Positions 11,763-44,613 of a stretch of 64,000 nt of DNA are shown here, piece after piece (within the stretch, counting starts at the first letter, position 1; each line of letters begins with the position of its first letter). The position numbers and the translations under genes are program-made. The notes under the pieces were generated by a model. The model saw nothing but the letters and a program-made list of their open reading frames with translations, was not told where the DNA came from and made no database searches. Origin of the DNA: Chrysomallon squamiferum (Eukaryota; Mollusca; Gastropoda; Neomphalida; Peltospiridae); contig CM022676.1 in the NCBI GenBank assembly GCA_012295275.1, positions 11,797,660 to 11,861,659 of the forward strand, given 5' to 3'.

Positions 11763-14700
11763 TAATAATACTAACAGTAATGATAATAAATTAATAATTA
11801 TAATAATAATGATGATAATAATAATAATGACTCAACTGTAATTTATAATTTTAACATATAAATGTTTTCACATGATGTTTGTATATATGTCTATCTAGCA
11901 AATTTATGACTAACAGTGAGCAAGTTCAAATACTATTTGTCTTTCTTTCTTCATTATTGTTAGTCACATAAATTTTCTTTCCTCGTTTTGTAATTAACAT
12001 TTTTATGCATTCACATTTTAATTAAAATTTACCTGTATTCTGGTGGCATGTTCATTCTCATTAACAAAACAGATGACACGAAATACATTCCCTGAAAGTA
12101 AAAAGTAAACAATCTTAAACATTAATAAAAATAATAATGATCATAGTAACAATAATAAAACAATAAAAATCAGTTTCATTATATTAAACAAACCAATAAA
12201 AAAATTCTCCCAGTCACCATTGTCAAACATGTCGTTTTCTTTTTTAATTTTTTGTTCTGTTTTAAATAAATAAATAAATAAAATAATTTTTCTTGTTTTA
12301 TCTGATTCACTCACCATAATCTGAGCCAAACACAAAACAATGGCGTTTGATGACTTGCTGCTTGCAATGGCATAGAAAAACTGAAATAAAAATAAAAAAT
12401 AAAATTTTTTACTTCAGCTGTAACAGTTTAAAACAAAGCTGCAGAATACATCATTTTGTGATATTTTCTCAAATCAACAAGTACTCATATTTATAGTAGA
12501 TAGATGTTTAATATACTTCTTAATTTACAAGAAATAAATAATCAATTACTTCAAAGGTATACCCTTATTAATAACAATAATCACGATAATGTTTTGTAAA
12601 ATAAATTAGAAGTAGTAATATTTTCTAAACTCTACCCTTGTTAAAATAAATAAACATAATATTTTCTAAACTACTCTTGTAAATAACAAATAAAGATAGT
12701 AATATTTACTAAAACCTACTCTTGTTAAAGTTATGAGAAGACCTCTGATGGATGACACAATTATAATACCAATAAGAAGAAATGATATTTGCTGTGACCA
12801 AAACTTGACCTGTTGAAACAAAAAACAGTTTTATCAATAATTTAACACAATCTACCTATCTGTCTATTTAAACATACATACGTACAAACACACTCAAGTG
12901 CTATTGCATGGTTTTATTATTACTTTTTTTCAAAAACTAAACACAAATCTGTAATTGCAAAAGAATAAAATTTAGCAATGCAGATACAAGCCTGATATTA
13001 AAATAATAATAATAAATAAAATATAAATTTTTTTTTTTAATAAAAAGTAAAACGATTGAAAACATAAAATAAATTAAATTTTAAAAATCAAACAAAATAA
13101 TGATTAAAAGAAAGAATAGACACAGAAAATATTAAAAAAACTTACGTCAAACTGAACACCAAAGTAGTTGATGGCAATTTCAATTCCTCTAGTGACTGGG
13201 TCCACTTTACCCACTCGGTCAAATATTATGTTTATTGTTGCCTACAAAAATAACAGTTTCAGAAATGATATTTAGTAAAAATAACTAAAATACTGAAAAA
13301 TATTAAAAAAAATAGTTTATATATATAAGTAAATAAATCAGTTAAGATAAAACATAATTAATTATAATAATTAAAACAAAACTCATGAATTCTGCCCGTG
13401 AAACAAAAATAAATATTAAGAAATAAATCATTAATGAAAGCTCTTAAAAAGAAAATAATACAAATATTATATGTGCACATTCACCTAATTTATTAATACT
13501 TTTTTTTTTTAAAGTAACTTACCATAAATATTTTCCAAACACAGTATACTGAGAAAAAATATCCTAAAAAGTTGAAATATTTTCCTTTGAAGGTTTTGGA
13601 ATATTCCCTTCTGTCCTGAAAAAGAATTAAAAAATTACTGACAGAAAAAAAAATAATAGAGTTAACAAATAATATTGGCAATGGAAAACACTGAACAAAT
13701 TACTAATACATAAATTTAATCTTTCATGATTACAAAATAATAAATATTTTAAAATTATTACTTAGTATTATATATTTCTGATATAATTAATACTTTAATA
13801 AATTAATACTATTACAGTATTAAGTATTTTAAATGTTTTAATGAATTAATAATTTCTATAACATTATTTACAAGTACATCATTTAATAAACTGTTATTTG
13901 CTATTTTGTGATTTTGAATAATTAGTGTCTCTTCTATTACATAATTTTGAAGTATATCTATATGTAATAACGAACTATTACTTATATTACAGTATATAAT
14001 AACAAACTATTACTTATATTAAAGTATATAATAACAAACTATTACTTGTATTACAGTATATAATAACAAACTATTACTTATATTACAGTGTATAACAACA
14101 AACTATTACTTGTATTACAGTATGTAATAACAAACTATTACTTATATTAAAGTATGTAATAACAAACTATTACTTATATTACAGTATATAATAACAAACT
14201 ATTACTTATATTAAAGTATGTAATAACAAACTATTACTTGTATTACAGTATATAATAACAAACTATTACTTATATTACAGTATATAATAACAAACTATTA
14301 CTTGTATTACAGTGTATAATAACAAACTATTACTTATATTAAAGTATATAATAACAAACTATTACTTGTATTACAGTATATAATAACAAACTATTACTTG
14401 TATTACAGTATGTAATAACAAACTATTACTTGTATTACACAGCTATTACTTACTATTGCATCATGAAGATCGACTGACTCAAGGAAGAGTTGTCTAGTCA
14501 GTTCTTCCATGGCTCTCGTCTCCTGCTTCAACAAACCAATGTCTGACCGTTGTCAAGGAATTTTTATATCAATGTGACATCAGTGTGAACACAAGTCAAA
14601 AATATTAGAATCAGATTAACATTTCTGTTGAAACTACATTTTATAATACTAAGGATGTGAGTAGAAGAAAGAAGTGAATCTTCATCTTTTGTTTTCTTCC

Positions 14701-15129
14701 ACACACATTGACTTAACCATACAGACATTGACACACACAGAGACAGACCGACATACTCTTTCTTATACAAACATATACACATACAACACAGAAACATCAT
14801 GAATCATGTAGCTACTTGTTCTGTTGTGACAATGCTCATACAAAAACAACAAACAGAAAAATGAACAGGTTTTCTCAAATACTCAAAGTGGTTAAAACAC
14901 AAAGGATATTTTCTGTGCTTGCACTGGATGTAACGTTTTTAAACAGTCCCCACAAACCTCCAGAACTCTTAGAAATACACGCCTGTCTCAGACTCTCTCT
15001 CTGAGCCACAGCAATTCTGTGAAAAAACAAACATTCATCAAATCAGTGTTATACAACAGACATTTAACTCTCTGTTTACATTTTTATTTTTTTCATAATG
15101 TCTAATACACAGAAATAGAGAAATAGTAT

Positions 15130-15168
<39 letters not shown>

Positions 15169-18100
15169 TCTGCTATAATTTAATTAGTTCTGCTGTAGAT
15201 TGACAAAAACGGAAAAATATTCATGTGTAATCTGTTTAGTATAATTCTTACACTAACAAACAAGTATTTAACAACAAGTTAAAAATCACCTTTTCTTTTT
15301 CATGAGGATAATGTATTTAGTATAATTCTAACACTAACAACAAGTTAAAAATCACCTTTTCTTTTTCATGAGAATAATGTATTTAGTTAAAAATCACCTT
15401 TTCTTTTTCATGAGAATAATGTATTTAGTTAAAAATCACCTTTTCTTTTTCATGAGGATAATGTATTTAGTTAAAAATCACCTTTTCTTTTTCATGAGGA
15501 TAATGTATTTAGTTAAAAATCACCTTTTCTTCTTCATGAGGATGATGTCGAGAGACTGCATCAGTCGTTTCTCTATTGACTGAATGTCTGCTTCTGTCAC
15601 CTGCCTGGCAACACAAAACTTTACTTAGTTAACATTTGTTTAAAACACTTCATCATTAGATTTCAAAAACACAGTTTGAAACCAGTCATTCCTTACTTTT
15701 AATTATTGTAAGTAGCAAATATTTTTTATGTGACTTCTGTAATTCATAATCAGTGGAGACTTTGATTCAACAGCAATGGAGACTGGGGTAGAATGGGAAA
15801 AAGCTCTGCAGATGCAATTAGGGGGTTATCTGGGTTAAAGATATCTGATCATACTTTATTAAAAATACTGGTTATAAACTGTATGATGTATGAAATGAAT
15901 GATATTAAGTCTATTACTGGTAGTTCAAGGCTTACTTGCATCATTAAATCTTTTTTTTTATTATGTTCCTACACCTCTGTCTTTGATAACCAATAGAACC
16001 TAACAGACTTATTTAGTGACTTTCTATTTAAAAAGACATATTAAATCAAACCTGACAAAGTAGTGCATTGACGTGTAGGGGTAGTTGACAGCACCAAATC
16101 CTGACAACAGCGCCATCAGCGTCACACCAATCACACCAACACGACCAATACACTGCTCTATAGAAAATATACCTGAAAAAATAAATATATTTATTTATTA
16201 CGTTTGAAAAATCTTTTCTTTTTGTATCTTATTAAAATACTATTTACAAACATTAACAAATATTCTTTATTTATAAATATTAATGTTTCTTTTTGAATGG
16301 CACAAATTTGTTTACGAATATCTATGCATTTAAGTATGATTTTATTTAGGGAATGGATATTATCACTTATTTTATATTATTATTACAGAGAATGGATAAT
16401 TATGGACTGGATCAGAAATGGATCTTACCATGTTTTATGTGGTGGATTAGAAATGGATCTTACCATGTTTTGGGCTGTGGATTGGAAATGGATCTCCAAT
16501 TTTCCAGAACAGATAACAGAACGCACACCAGGCTATCACAGTGAGAGTCACTATCACATGTTTCTTCTGAGAGACTGAACACAGTGAAAACAAACAGTAA
16601 ATGTACAGACTGGTTATACAAATATCATGTATATTACATGTTTGTATGTGTATATATGTATATATATATATATCATTATAGCCAAGACTGGTTATTTCTC
16701 AGAATAAACGTGTGTTTTAAATAATTCAGCCATTATACAGATTATACATTTACAAATTTACACACACAGACACACCAACATACACACTTTACTTACTGTG
16801 ATACTTTTAATCTATGTACCTCTATAAACACTTAATTCTGTGTAATACACATAGACAAATATACCTGATAACACACACACACTTAAACATACTGATTTAA
16901 TAAAGATGAAAAGTGATAATTTTCAAAACACACATGTACACAACTCTCATATACACAATATACAACATACAGAGCTACATACTCTTTCTCCAACAGATAT
17001 ACAGTAATATTAACTACAGACAACGTATTGTTAATGATGATGATACCTAGTCTGATGTTGCTGATGATGAAGTAGGCGATGTAGAAAGGAAGTAAGCCAA
17101 TTAAAACAAAAAATATGGCATAAAGTCCAAACTTCCAGTGAAAATAGCGAGAACTGAAAAAAAAACAGAACAAGAAAATTAGTTTTTATTAGTAATACTT
17201 CAGAGTTATTTAGTTAGTCGCCTTGAACAATATTTAAAATATAATAATTTAGTAAATTTCTTTATTAGAAATACTGAACACCTAGCTGTGTATGTTTATG
17301 AGTTTGTGTATATGTGTGTGCTTATATATGTATATGTATTTATGTATATGCTTTTATCTATGATTGTGCATAATTATGTATGTATCTTTATTAATGTTCT
17401 GTGTGTGTGTGTGTCAAAATAAATAAATTTATTATTGGTATGACATTACATTATGGTTACATAATCATGATAATGAGATTAAATTTTACCTGGAGTCCAT
17501 TATGTTGAGAATTTCAAAAATAATCAACTCAAACATCGTGCACGACAACGAGAATGTAGCAGAAAACACCAACTGTACCACTGTGTGATGTACCTGGAAA
17601 TAAATAAACAAATAAATAAATGAATGAATGAATGAATGAATGAATGAATAAAATAAAATAAATAAATACAGTGTTGAATGAAACTGAATAATAACAACAA
17701 CAATAATAAAGTAACAAATTAACACTTTCCCCCTAAATATGAATGAGATAATAAATATTTTATTTACCATCATATTGATCACAGTTTTAATCTCAATTAT
17801 ATGTCAGTGATTAAGATGCTCATATATGATGAGATAAAGACACATACTGCAGTAACAGCCTGGTTTATCAAATGTCATAGTTTTTTAATCTCATTCAATG
17901 GGAAGGTAAGAATAAAACAACACCATACTGCTAACTAACAAGTAGCCCATGGAAAGAAAGCAGAACATTTCCTCTCTCTCAATCTCAAATTAAAATTAAA
18001 CATTTTGTATTTTATAACCATTAGTAATGTATGAATAATCATTAAAAATGAATTTACTAATCAGTTTTAATTTTAAAACCTTTAAAAAATTAAATTTGTT

Positions 18101-18214
18101 AACTGTGTACAGAATATGTTAAAGATAAAAACAAAATGTGTTTGTTTTTTGTACCTCATAATCTCGGAAAAGTTTCTTGAGGAAAAACACCCAGCCTCCT
18201 GCAAAGAAGAGAAC
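11572..18214 (-). CDS. GPR89: Golgi pH regulator (GPR89/GPHR), 14 of about 15 coding exons
   Basis: GPHR is a multi-pass Golgi membrane anion channel required for Golgi acidification. Minus-strand exons in order: 18155-18214, 17490-17593, 17047-17153, 16464-16574, 16052-16172, 15524-15604, 14901-15016, 14454-14542, 13523-13615, 13146-13241, 12720-12809, 12315-12380, 12033-12091 and 11572-11716. Phases join correctly throughout, giving about 446 residues, and the human protein is 455. Conserved blocks are [83 protein letters not shown], and C-terminal [20 protein letters not shown] and AHKQAPEK. The first coding exon (about 14 residues in human) was not found between 18215 and 19570. The gene is divergent from USP25. 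Confidence 0.95.
11721..11830. repeat. (AAT)n-rich microsatellite
   Basis: AATAATAAT and GATAAT runs lie just beyond the acceptor of the last GPR89 exon, on its intron side. Confidence 0.9.
12550..12719. repeat. Decayed copies of a GPR89 splice-donor edge
   Basis: Two or three diverged units carry CTACCCTTGTTAAA or CTACTCTTGT. On the minus strand these match the exon end TTTAACAAGA followed by GTAGG of exon 12720-12809. Spacing is about 60 bp. Confidence 0.6.
13960..14453. repeat. About 32-bp tandem repeat beginning at a GPR89 splice donor
   Basis: About 15 units of AATAACAAACTATTACTTAT plus ATTACAGTAT run up to the donor of exon 14454-14542. On the minus strand the intron opens GTAAGTAATAGCTGTG and the units continue with GTAATACAAGTAATAG, so the array is a serial expansion of the first intron bases. 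Confidence 0.9.
15137..15164. repeat. (AT)n microsatellite
   Basis: Uninterrupted AT dinucleotide run in a GPR89 intron. Confidence 0.95.
15280..15523. repeat. 43-bp repeat containing copies of the GPR89 exon end plus splice donor
   Basis: On the minus strand, exon 15524-15604 ends CTCATGAAGAAGAAAAG followed by GTGATTTTTAAC. Five downstream units repeat CTCATGAAAAAGAAAAG followed by GTGATTTTTAAC, so each carries the last 17 or so exon bases and a donor. Read in frame, each unit would encode the end of the exon (ILMKKKR). Confidence 0.93.
16395..16463. repeat. Duplicated GPR89 exon end plus splice donor
   Basis: On the minus strand, exon 16464-16574 ends AAAACATG followed by GTAAGATCCATTTC. 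About 35 bp into the intron AAAACATG and GTAAGATCCATTTC recur, preceded by a degenerate copy of the CCATTTCCAATCCA exon segment. Confidence 0.8.
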
Positions 18215-19280
18215 CTGTGAATAGAAATAATTTTATATTTTAAGTAACTTAGACTAGAGTGTAGTCAGAAAGTGAACGTATGTGTATGTATACGTGTACT
18301 TGTACTTGTTAAATACTAATGGTATGAAATGTGTTGTGTTTTTCAATACACAAATACATGTCTAGATTAGCTTACACCCCCAGTTTAAGTTATTTCAACT
18401 TGAAACTTATATTCAAGGCAATGATGACATCTTTCCTTTTTTCGAAATCTTGAATCTAGCTGAAATATCTAATGTCATATAAGTGTAACAAACACGTACA
18501 TGTATTTGTTTGTGTAAGTGCGTGTGTGCATGCATACTGATACGTAAATCCATATAAATGTATTTGTGTATAATGTACTAATCACTTGCTGAGCATGTAT
18601 GTATCATTTTGTATGACAAATGCAATATATCCTATTCATTACGTTATTCAGTTTTTTAATTATTGTTTCCTCTTTTTATTAATTAAGGACGTAAACATCA
18701 TGGATTTAAAATAAATATACTTAAGGATTTGGATCACATTCAAGGACGCTGAGTATTAATAATATAATTTGATCAGATACAGTTGCGTAAAAATTAAATG
18801 GTCTATGACTATTGACTCCTTGACTGCTGATCAAAAATGTCTCGCATGAATGAGCAAATTCATTAGTTAAAGCTTATACGAAACCTGCGAAAACAGCATA
18901 AGACAGGAATCTACTAGAAATGACATGGCTCAATTATTATTTGAAATAATTCCAATTTTTTGACTGAATAAACAATAATCTGACTCATTGGCTTAAAATG
19001 TCAACGTTGCGGGTGTTTCCCAGAAATTCTGTTTACCAGAATGAACGACTTAAGTAATTTTGTATTCCTTGTAACCATTGGTTAACTATTATATGAAAGA
19101 AAAAAAAGGATTAAATAGAAGAAAGGGCGTATAAATGGAATTAATATCTATGCAGCTTAAATCAGTTATCAATACCAAAGCAAAACGATAAAAAAAAATT
19201 GAAATAAGTATCTGTTGTTTGCATAAACTATCATAATTATGGGAACTCCGAAATGGTTCCTTATTTATTTTAGCCAATGG
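18215..19280. other. GPR89 first-intron region, no exon identified
   Basis: The N-terminal GPR89 exon should lie on the minus strand in or near this stretch. I could not identify a short reading frame with ATG and a donor resembling the family N-terminus. No other coding sequence was seen. Confidence 0.4.
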
Positions 19281-19572
19281 CAATAGGCGTCTTTTCTTTC
19301 CTTACCGGGGGAATTCCAGGGAAATGCGTTTATTGGTCTTCCTCCCGCGTCTTCACCGCAAAAGATGCTTATAATGAAAAGTTGATGAGGTTAACATTTA
19401 TTTTATACTACTTAGATAACATTATAAATAAATTACAGAACATGTTTATAGTATGGCAAATACATTTATTTCGAATATGTCATTATTTTAACACTGGATC
19501 TATAAGCTTACGTCTTAGTTAATAACAGTTCGGTTAATCTAATGGTGGCAGCCATATTCTGGAGTACCCGAC
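19281..19572. promoter_or_regulatory. Putative bidirectional promoter of GPR89 and USP25
   Basis: This interval separates the minus-strand GPR89 gene from the plus-strand USP25 start codon at 19573. It is less AT-rich than its surroundings and includes donor-like sites on the minus strand (CCCCCG followed by GTAAGG near 19305, and AAGAC followed by GTAAGC near 19510) that could end non-coding GPR89 5' exons. GCCATATT at 19551-19558 fits a YY1-type element just before the USP25 ATG. A CCAAT motif is at 19274-19278. Confidence 0.4.
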
Positions 19573-39457
<19,885 letters not shown>

Positions 39458-39469
39458 AATCTTCACTGT

Positions 39470-40038
39470 ACACATGTTTTATATATACAGTTTATACAAT
39501 TTGAATACAATAGACATGTTTTATACACCTTGAAAACAATAGACATATGTTTTATACAATTTGAATACAATATACATGTTTTATACAACTTGAAAACAAT
39601 AGACATGCATATTATACAGCTTGAAAACAATAGACATACATTTTATATACATTTTATATGACTTGATAGCAGTAGCCACACATTTTATATAACTTGAAAA
39701 CAATTGACATACATTTTAGATACATTTTATACAACTTGAAAACAAGTCATATTTTATACAACTTGATAACAATAGACGTACATTTTATATAACTTGAAAA
39801 CAATAGACATACATTTTATATAACTTGAAAACAAGTCATATATTTGATAGAACTTGAAAACAATAGACATACATTTTATACAACTTGAAAACAATAGACA
39901 TACATTTTATATAACTTGAAAACAATTGACCTACATTTTAAACAACGTGAAAACAATAGATATACATTTTATACAACGTGAAAACAATAGACATACATTT
40001 TATACAACTTGTCTTAAAATGTATCAGTTTAAAAACAG

Positions 40039-40069
<31 letters not shown>

Positions 40070-40170
40070 GCCACTTCAAAGAAGAGGTGTGTATTTGGAA
40101 AACAACGTACACTTCTTACACAAAGTATATTCACTTGAAAACAAATATGTAGTGTTTACAATTTGAAAAC
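39470..40170. repeat. About 30-bp repeat in the USP25 3' region
   Basis: About twenty units of CAATAGACATACATTTTATA plus CAACTTGAAAA begin almost directly after the stop codon at 39457 and fill the presumed 3' untranslated region. Confidence 0.9.
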
Positions 40171-40176
40171 AATAAA
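40171..40176 (+). terminator. Candidate poly(A) signal of USP25
   Basis: AATAAA about 715 bases after the USP25 stop, at the edge of the 30-bp repeat array. It is a plausible polyadenylation signal, but other candidates exist in this AT-rich sequence. Confidence 0.25.
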
Positions 40177-40742
40177 CATTTAGTTTATCAATCTTAAAAT
40201 ACTAAACACACTTTTTATACAGTTTGAAAACAATAGACGTACAATATTTTAGTTTGAAAGGAGTGAGATACATGGTTTAAACAATTTGAAAACAATGGAC
40301 GTCAGATATATCGGTTGGAAGAGAACTTATAAACGTTGGAATCGGCCTAGAAGAGTGCAGACGACAGATTTGTGAAGACAGAGAACTAAACGTGGTTGTC
40401 AACTTGAGCAGTGAGGCTCAGTCCTGGTTGGTTAACTTAAAGTCTGACGTTTTCTCAAACACCACGCAGTTTAAACCAGAGTGGAGCGTTCAGGATACAA
40501 CCTGATTTGATTTTCCGACGGTTTTTTTTTCTTGTGATAGTTCCAAGTATTTACGAGATGGACAGGTTGTCATGGAAACAGCAGACCTTGTGGATTGTCG
40601 GATTAGCACGATAACTCTCACGTTTGAAGTAATATATTTATTTACACGTGAAGATGCAAATGTATTTTTATAATCACTCGAGAAAAAACAACAACACACG
40701 CCTCTTTGGTATAAAATAATTATGTTCTTTTGATGCAACCAT

Positions 40743-40755
40743 ATTATTATTACTC

Positions 40756-40801
<46 letters not shown>

Positions 40802-40807
40802 TATTAC

Positions 40808-40838
<31 letters not shown>

Positions 40839-40850
40839 TTTATTTTTATT
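40743..40850. repeat. (ATT)n microsatellite
   Basis: TTATTATTATT run with a few interruptions. Confidence 0.95.
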
Positions 40851-41029
40851 TTATTACTGCTGCTGTTTCACTTCAGAAAAATAATTTTTCTTGCTTTAAC
40901 ATGTGACTTTTTCGTGAATGAAACTCAACACTGTCTCCTATGATGTTACTGTTCTGACAGCGGTTAAGACAGACTTGTCACTATTCTAATAACACAAGAC
41001 ACAGAAATGTCAACATTCTAAGAACTTTT

Positions 41030-41240
41030 AAGATAGACTATCTCAAGATTATGACTGTTCTATAAACTGTTAAACAGAAATGTCGCTATTCTTAGAACTG
41101 TTAAGACAGTGATGTCACTGTTTTGTAAGAAAAGATGTCACAGTGACAGGTCACTATTCTGTTCAGAAAGACACGTCACCACCAGTTAGTGGCCCAGCCA
41201 GCAGTTTGATGGAGTTCTATAAATAGATCATCTGAGACTG
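41030..41240. repeat. Dispersed repeat, copy 1
   Basis: Shares GACACGTCACCACCAGTTAG, TGGCC and AGCAGTTTGATGGAGTTCTA with the copy at 44780-44985. It lies outside the RING duplication on its left, and the second copy lies inside unit A. Confidence 0.85.
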
Positions 41241-41859
41241 GTTACCATGCCACCAGATAGTTCCAGTTAGAAAGAGATTTGTGAGGATGCTGGAAGACGA
41301 TGTTTAACTCACAACAGACAGCTCATAATTGTTTTAAAGAAGAATAATAAAAAATAAATTTTATTAGACGAAGCAGAAAGTGACAGTGTGTGTGCGTGTG
41401 TGTGTGTGTGTTACAGATGAAGAATGTGTCGAGATCTGACTAAATTGTTATATAAACTTTGTTTTCTGTCTTTCTTTTTTATTAATTTTCCAGTCTGTTT
41501 TTAAAATACAGATTTACCAGCTGTTTTGGCTACGAGTTGTTTTTGTTTCATCTTTCTCTCGTTTTTGCTGTCTCTCTCCCCCCCCCAATGTACACATACA
41601 CAAATGGACACGATCAAATACTGTCTTTGCCTGTCCCTCACACACAAACATCCTATCCATTTTCATGGATTTTGAACGTTGTATACAATAATACATTATT
41701 CAAGTTTACATTTGGCAAAAGTTTTGTATGTCGTATCTTGTTTGTCAAAAAAATCAGCCGATCTTATGACGTGTTAAAGTCGATGAAAAATACATGTTAA
41801 ACATTAGTGGCCCATAACCTAACAATTCAAAAAATAAAGTAAAATAACAACAACAACAA

Positions 41860-41860
41860 C

Positions 41861-41915
<55 letters not shown>
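41860..41915. repeat. (ATT)n microsatellite
   Basis: TATTATTATT run in unit A; absent or shorter at the matching site in unit B. Confidence 0.95.
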
Positions 41916-42384
41916 GCAATTATTATTATTCAGTAAGATGTATCGTTTTAAATATGGTTATCCGTAGACCAAAATAAATCGTTATACCAAGTTTTTCATT
42001 GAACGTCGATTTCTTAACAAACGGGCATATCAAATTCACACTTTATTAAAAAAAAAGTAATTTGCACATTTGTTCACTGTGAATTAATTCAAGTAACCAA
42101 TTTTATTTTATTTTTTTATTATTATTTCTTAAATCTTTTTTATTTTAAAGTTGTTGAATGATCCTGAAGGTAAAATACATTGTTTCCAGGAAGTTGTTTT
42201 AGCCATTATAATCTCAGAGACATATACTCTTTGTCATCAAAACTTCTTACATTTTCTTTTTTAATGTATGATTATAATTTAAGGAATTGGGATACTTGTC
42301 ACATCCTAAAGTGGGGAAAAAGATGAAATATTAGAAAGAAAAACAATTTGATTAGTTGAATATGTCACATGATCTTAATCACTA

Positions 42385-42531
42385 TAACAAGAAACGAAAC
42401 TGGTTTGCGGAAGAATTTAGAATTTATTATTTAAATTTCGTCTGTCTGAAAACCATAAATTTCGACTGATCATAAAAGACAGAAAAATCGTTTAAGTACA
42501 GAGTTTACATCCACTTACAAAACAATTTCAA
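42385..42531 (+). promoter_or_regulatory. Conserved promoter/5' non-coding exon of RING gene A
   Basis: About 140 bases are almost identical to 47340-47480 in unit B, more so than the flanks. The block ends TTACAAAACAATTTCAA followed by the consensus donor GTAAGTTG at 42532. The start codon further down is preceded by an acceptor (ATTAG, then ATAAATG), so this is probably a 5' untranslated exon with its core promoter. GAAACGAAAC at 42391-42400 resembles an IRF half-site pair, with one-base rather than two-base spacing. Confidence 0.5.
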
Positions 42532-42935
42532 GTAAGTTGTCATATTTATAATGTTTTTGTTTTATATTTGTCATGATTGCCAGGGGAGACTACTTGTATC
42601 TAGGAAACTACGTTCAATATTTTAAGTTTCAACTTCGATGTTGGGAAATGTCTGTAGTGAGGAAAATCAGTTCTGTTTTAAATATTTTCGTTTGCTATAA
42701 GTATTACAAAACAAACTTTTTTTTGTTAAATAATCATAAAATACTGCTTATTCATTTTATTATCTAGTCGCAAAGTGAGATTCGTAATACAAAAGAAAAC
42801 TTGTATTCATAACAATTTAAACGCTTTTTCAGATAGTAACCAGTAAGTATTTTTGATTTCTTGTTATGAATGCACATGAGATAATGTATTTGGATTGGTA
42901 AGTCACAGATAACTTGTTTTATTAAACATTATTCT

Positions 42936-42939
<4 letters not shown>

Positions 42940-43030
<91 letters not shown>
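42940..43030. repeat. (ATA)n/(ATT)n inverted microsatellite
   Basis: AATAATAAT run followed by ATTATTATT, forming an imperfect palindrome about 90 bp long in the presumed first intron of RING gene A. Confidence 0.93.
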
Positions 43031-43032
<2 letters not shown>

Positions 43033-43426
43033 TTCTAGTTATATCAGTTTGTTTAGGTCTTTTATTTCAGTAACTAATATTTACTAGTATTACAAAACTC
43101 AATAATAATTAGAATAAATAAAAATCTGATTTTAATCTTTTCTTCACTCAGGTCAAACTGATTTCAGGTTATTCTAAAATTACAAAACTTTTGTTATTCT
43201 TGCAAACAACAACAATAGCAATAGTAACTAAAAAAAAATGTAGAAATGAAATCTGTAAATTAATGTATTTTTTCAGTCAGGCTGAACAGTATCAGTATCG
43301 AATATCTAAGATTACTTAAGCTTTTGTTACTAATTCCTGGGAAAAAAAAAAAAAAAAAAAATATGAAAAAAATTTTTATAAAGAAATAAAAACTATGGTC
43401 TGTTGTTATTTTTCTCCATTAGATAA

Positions 43427-44427
43427 ATGATGTCGGGATCATCGTGTTCCATTTGTCTGGATTGTTTTTCTCGCCCAGTTGCTTGTATTCCGTGCGGCCA
43501 TGTTTTCTGTGACAAGTGCATCAGTCAGTGGCGGAATTCAGGCCGGAATTGCCCAAACTGTCGAGAATGCATCAGAGACACCCAGAAAATTATCTCGGAA
43601 ATCAGCGATAGTAAGTTGAGTCATCTGACAAGACAGACAAACAGTGTCTACAGACAGAGCAAGACACATAAACAGAAAGAGACAAACATTCATAGGAAAA
43701 CGGTTTAATACAAAAAACACGTACATAAATGTTGCATACTCAAACATAAACGGGTACACATAGACATTCACACAGACAGACACATGCATTACGTTGAGCT
43801 AACACTGATGCACTTTGACTGTTATTAAATTTGTTATTTAAACACACTGAAAGACAGTTCACTGACACACACGTAGACACACATACAGGCGTCATGCTGA
43901 ACGGGACTGACACATATCAACATCACAACATTTGTTTTTTTTCAGACAATGTGAGGAAGTCATGGAAGGATGAAGATTTCAAGACGAAGGTTTTCACTGT
44001 TTTTATCTTCGTGCTGTTTGTGTCACTGTTAATAGTGGATGTGAAAAGTGAACACGGATTTGTCCGCGGCTGTCTCCTTCCAGTCTTCGAGCTCATTTTC
44101 GACGCAGCCTGTCGTGTCTCCTCCCTACTTCTCTTCATCCTCACACGCCCAGTTTTGTGCCTGGGTCGCTGTCTGGGTGAAATATGCTGCATGTTTTCAG
44201 ACATCTTCCTTGGCCTGTGGCACACACTCGTAACTGTTATAAAAGACGCCATTATGGTTCCCGTGGTGATTATGACATTCATTGCAAATATAATTGTTCT
44301 TTTCGTCAGCTTCTCTGCTGAGATTGCGTTATTGTTCTTGCGGTTGTTCTTTGTGGTAGTGCAGTGTGCTGCCATCGCTGGTGTGATAAAAGCTATCTTT
44401 CAATCGAAACCAGTGAAGTCGACTTAA
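43427..44427 (+). CDS. RING-finger, multi-pass membrane protein A (221 aa)
   Basis: Two coding exons, 43427-43610 and 43946-44427, join in phase 1 to give 221 residues. Residues 7-45 form a C3HC4 RING: C7, C10, C23, H25, C28, C31, C42 and C45, with the IPCGHVFC core typical of E3 ubiquitin ligases. The rest is hydrophobic, with four or five candidate membrane spans at about 77-93, 103-127, 145-158, 162-183 and 187-208, separated by a conserved SEHG and cysteine-rich stretch. I do not recognise a named family. A membrane-anchored E3 ligase is inferred from the architecture. Two ATGs are adjacent (MM); either may start. A 5' non-coding exon is likely at 42531. It is paralogous to 48322-50743. 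Confidence 0.88.
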
Positions 44428-44613
44428 ATAACAGCAGACAGAAGTACAGCAAAGAGAAGAATCATAAACTGTTAAATTAATTATATCTGTGATAAAAAAA
44501 ATATTTGCTCATTTTATTTTTATTGTTTTGTTTGATATAATTTGTAATTTTATCTTTATTATTATTATTATTATTATTCCTGTTTTTGTTTTATTATTGT
44601 TATTTGTAAATGA

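Larger units (their letters stand above)
40177..41569. other. Intergenic sequence between USP25 and the RING duplication
   Basis: No coding exon seen. Contains an (ATT)n microsatellite at about 40743-40850 and one copy of a dispersed repeat of about 200 bp (41030-41240). Confidence 0.5.

Noticed and set aside
43923-44375. Basic minus-strand frames opposite the RING gene membrane exons (also 50149-50535)
   Set aside because: Shadows of the conserved plus-strand coding exons in both copies.
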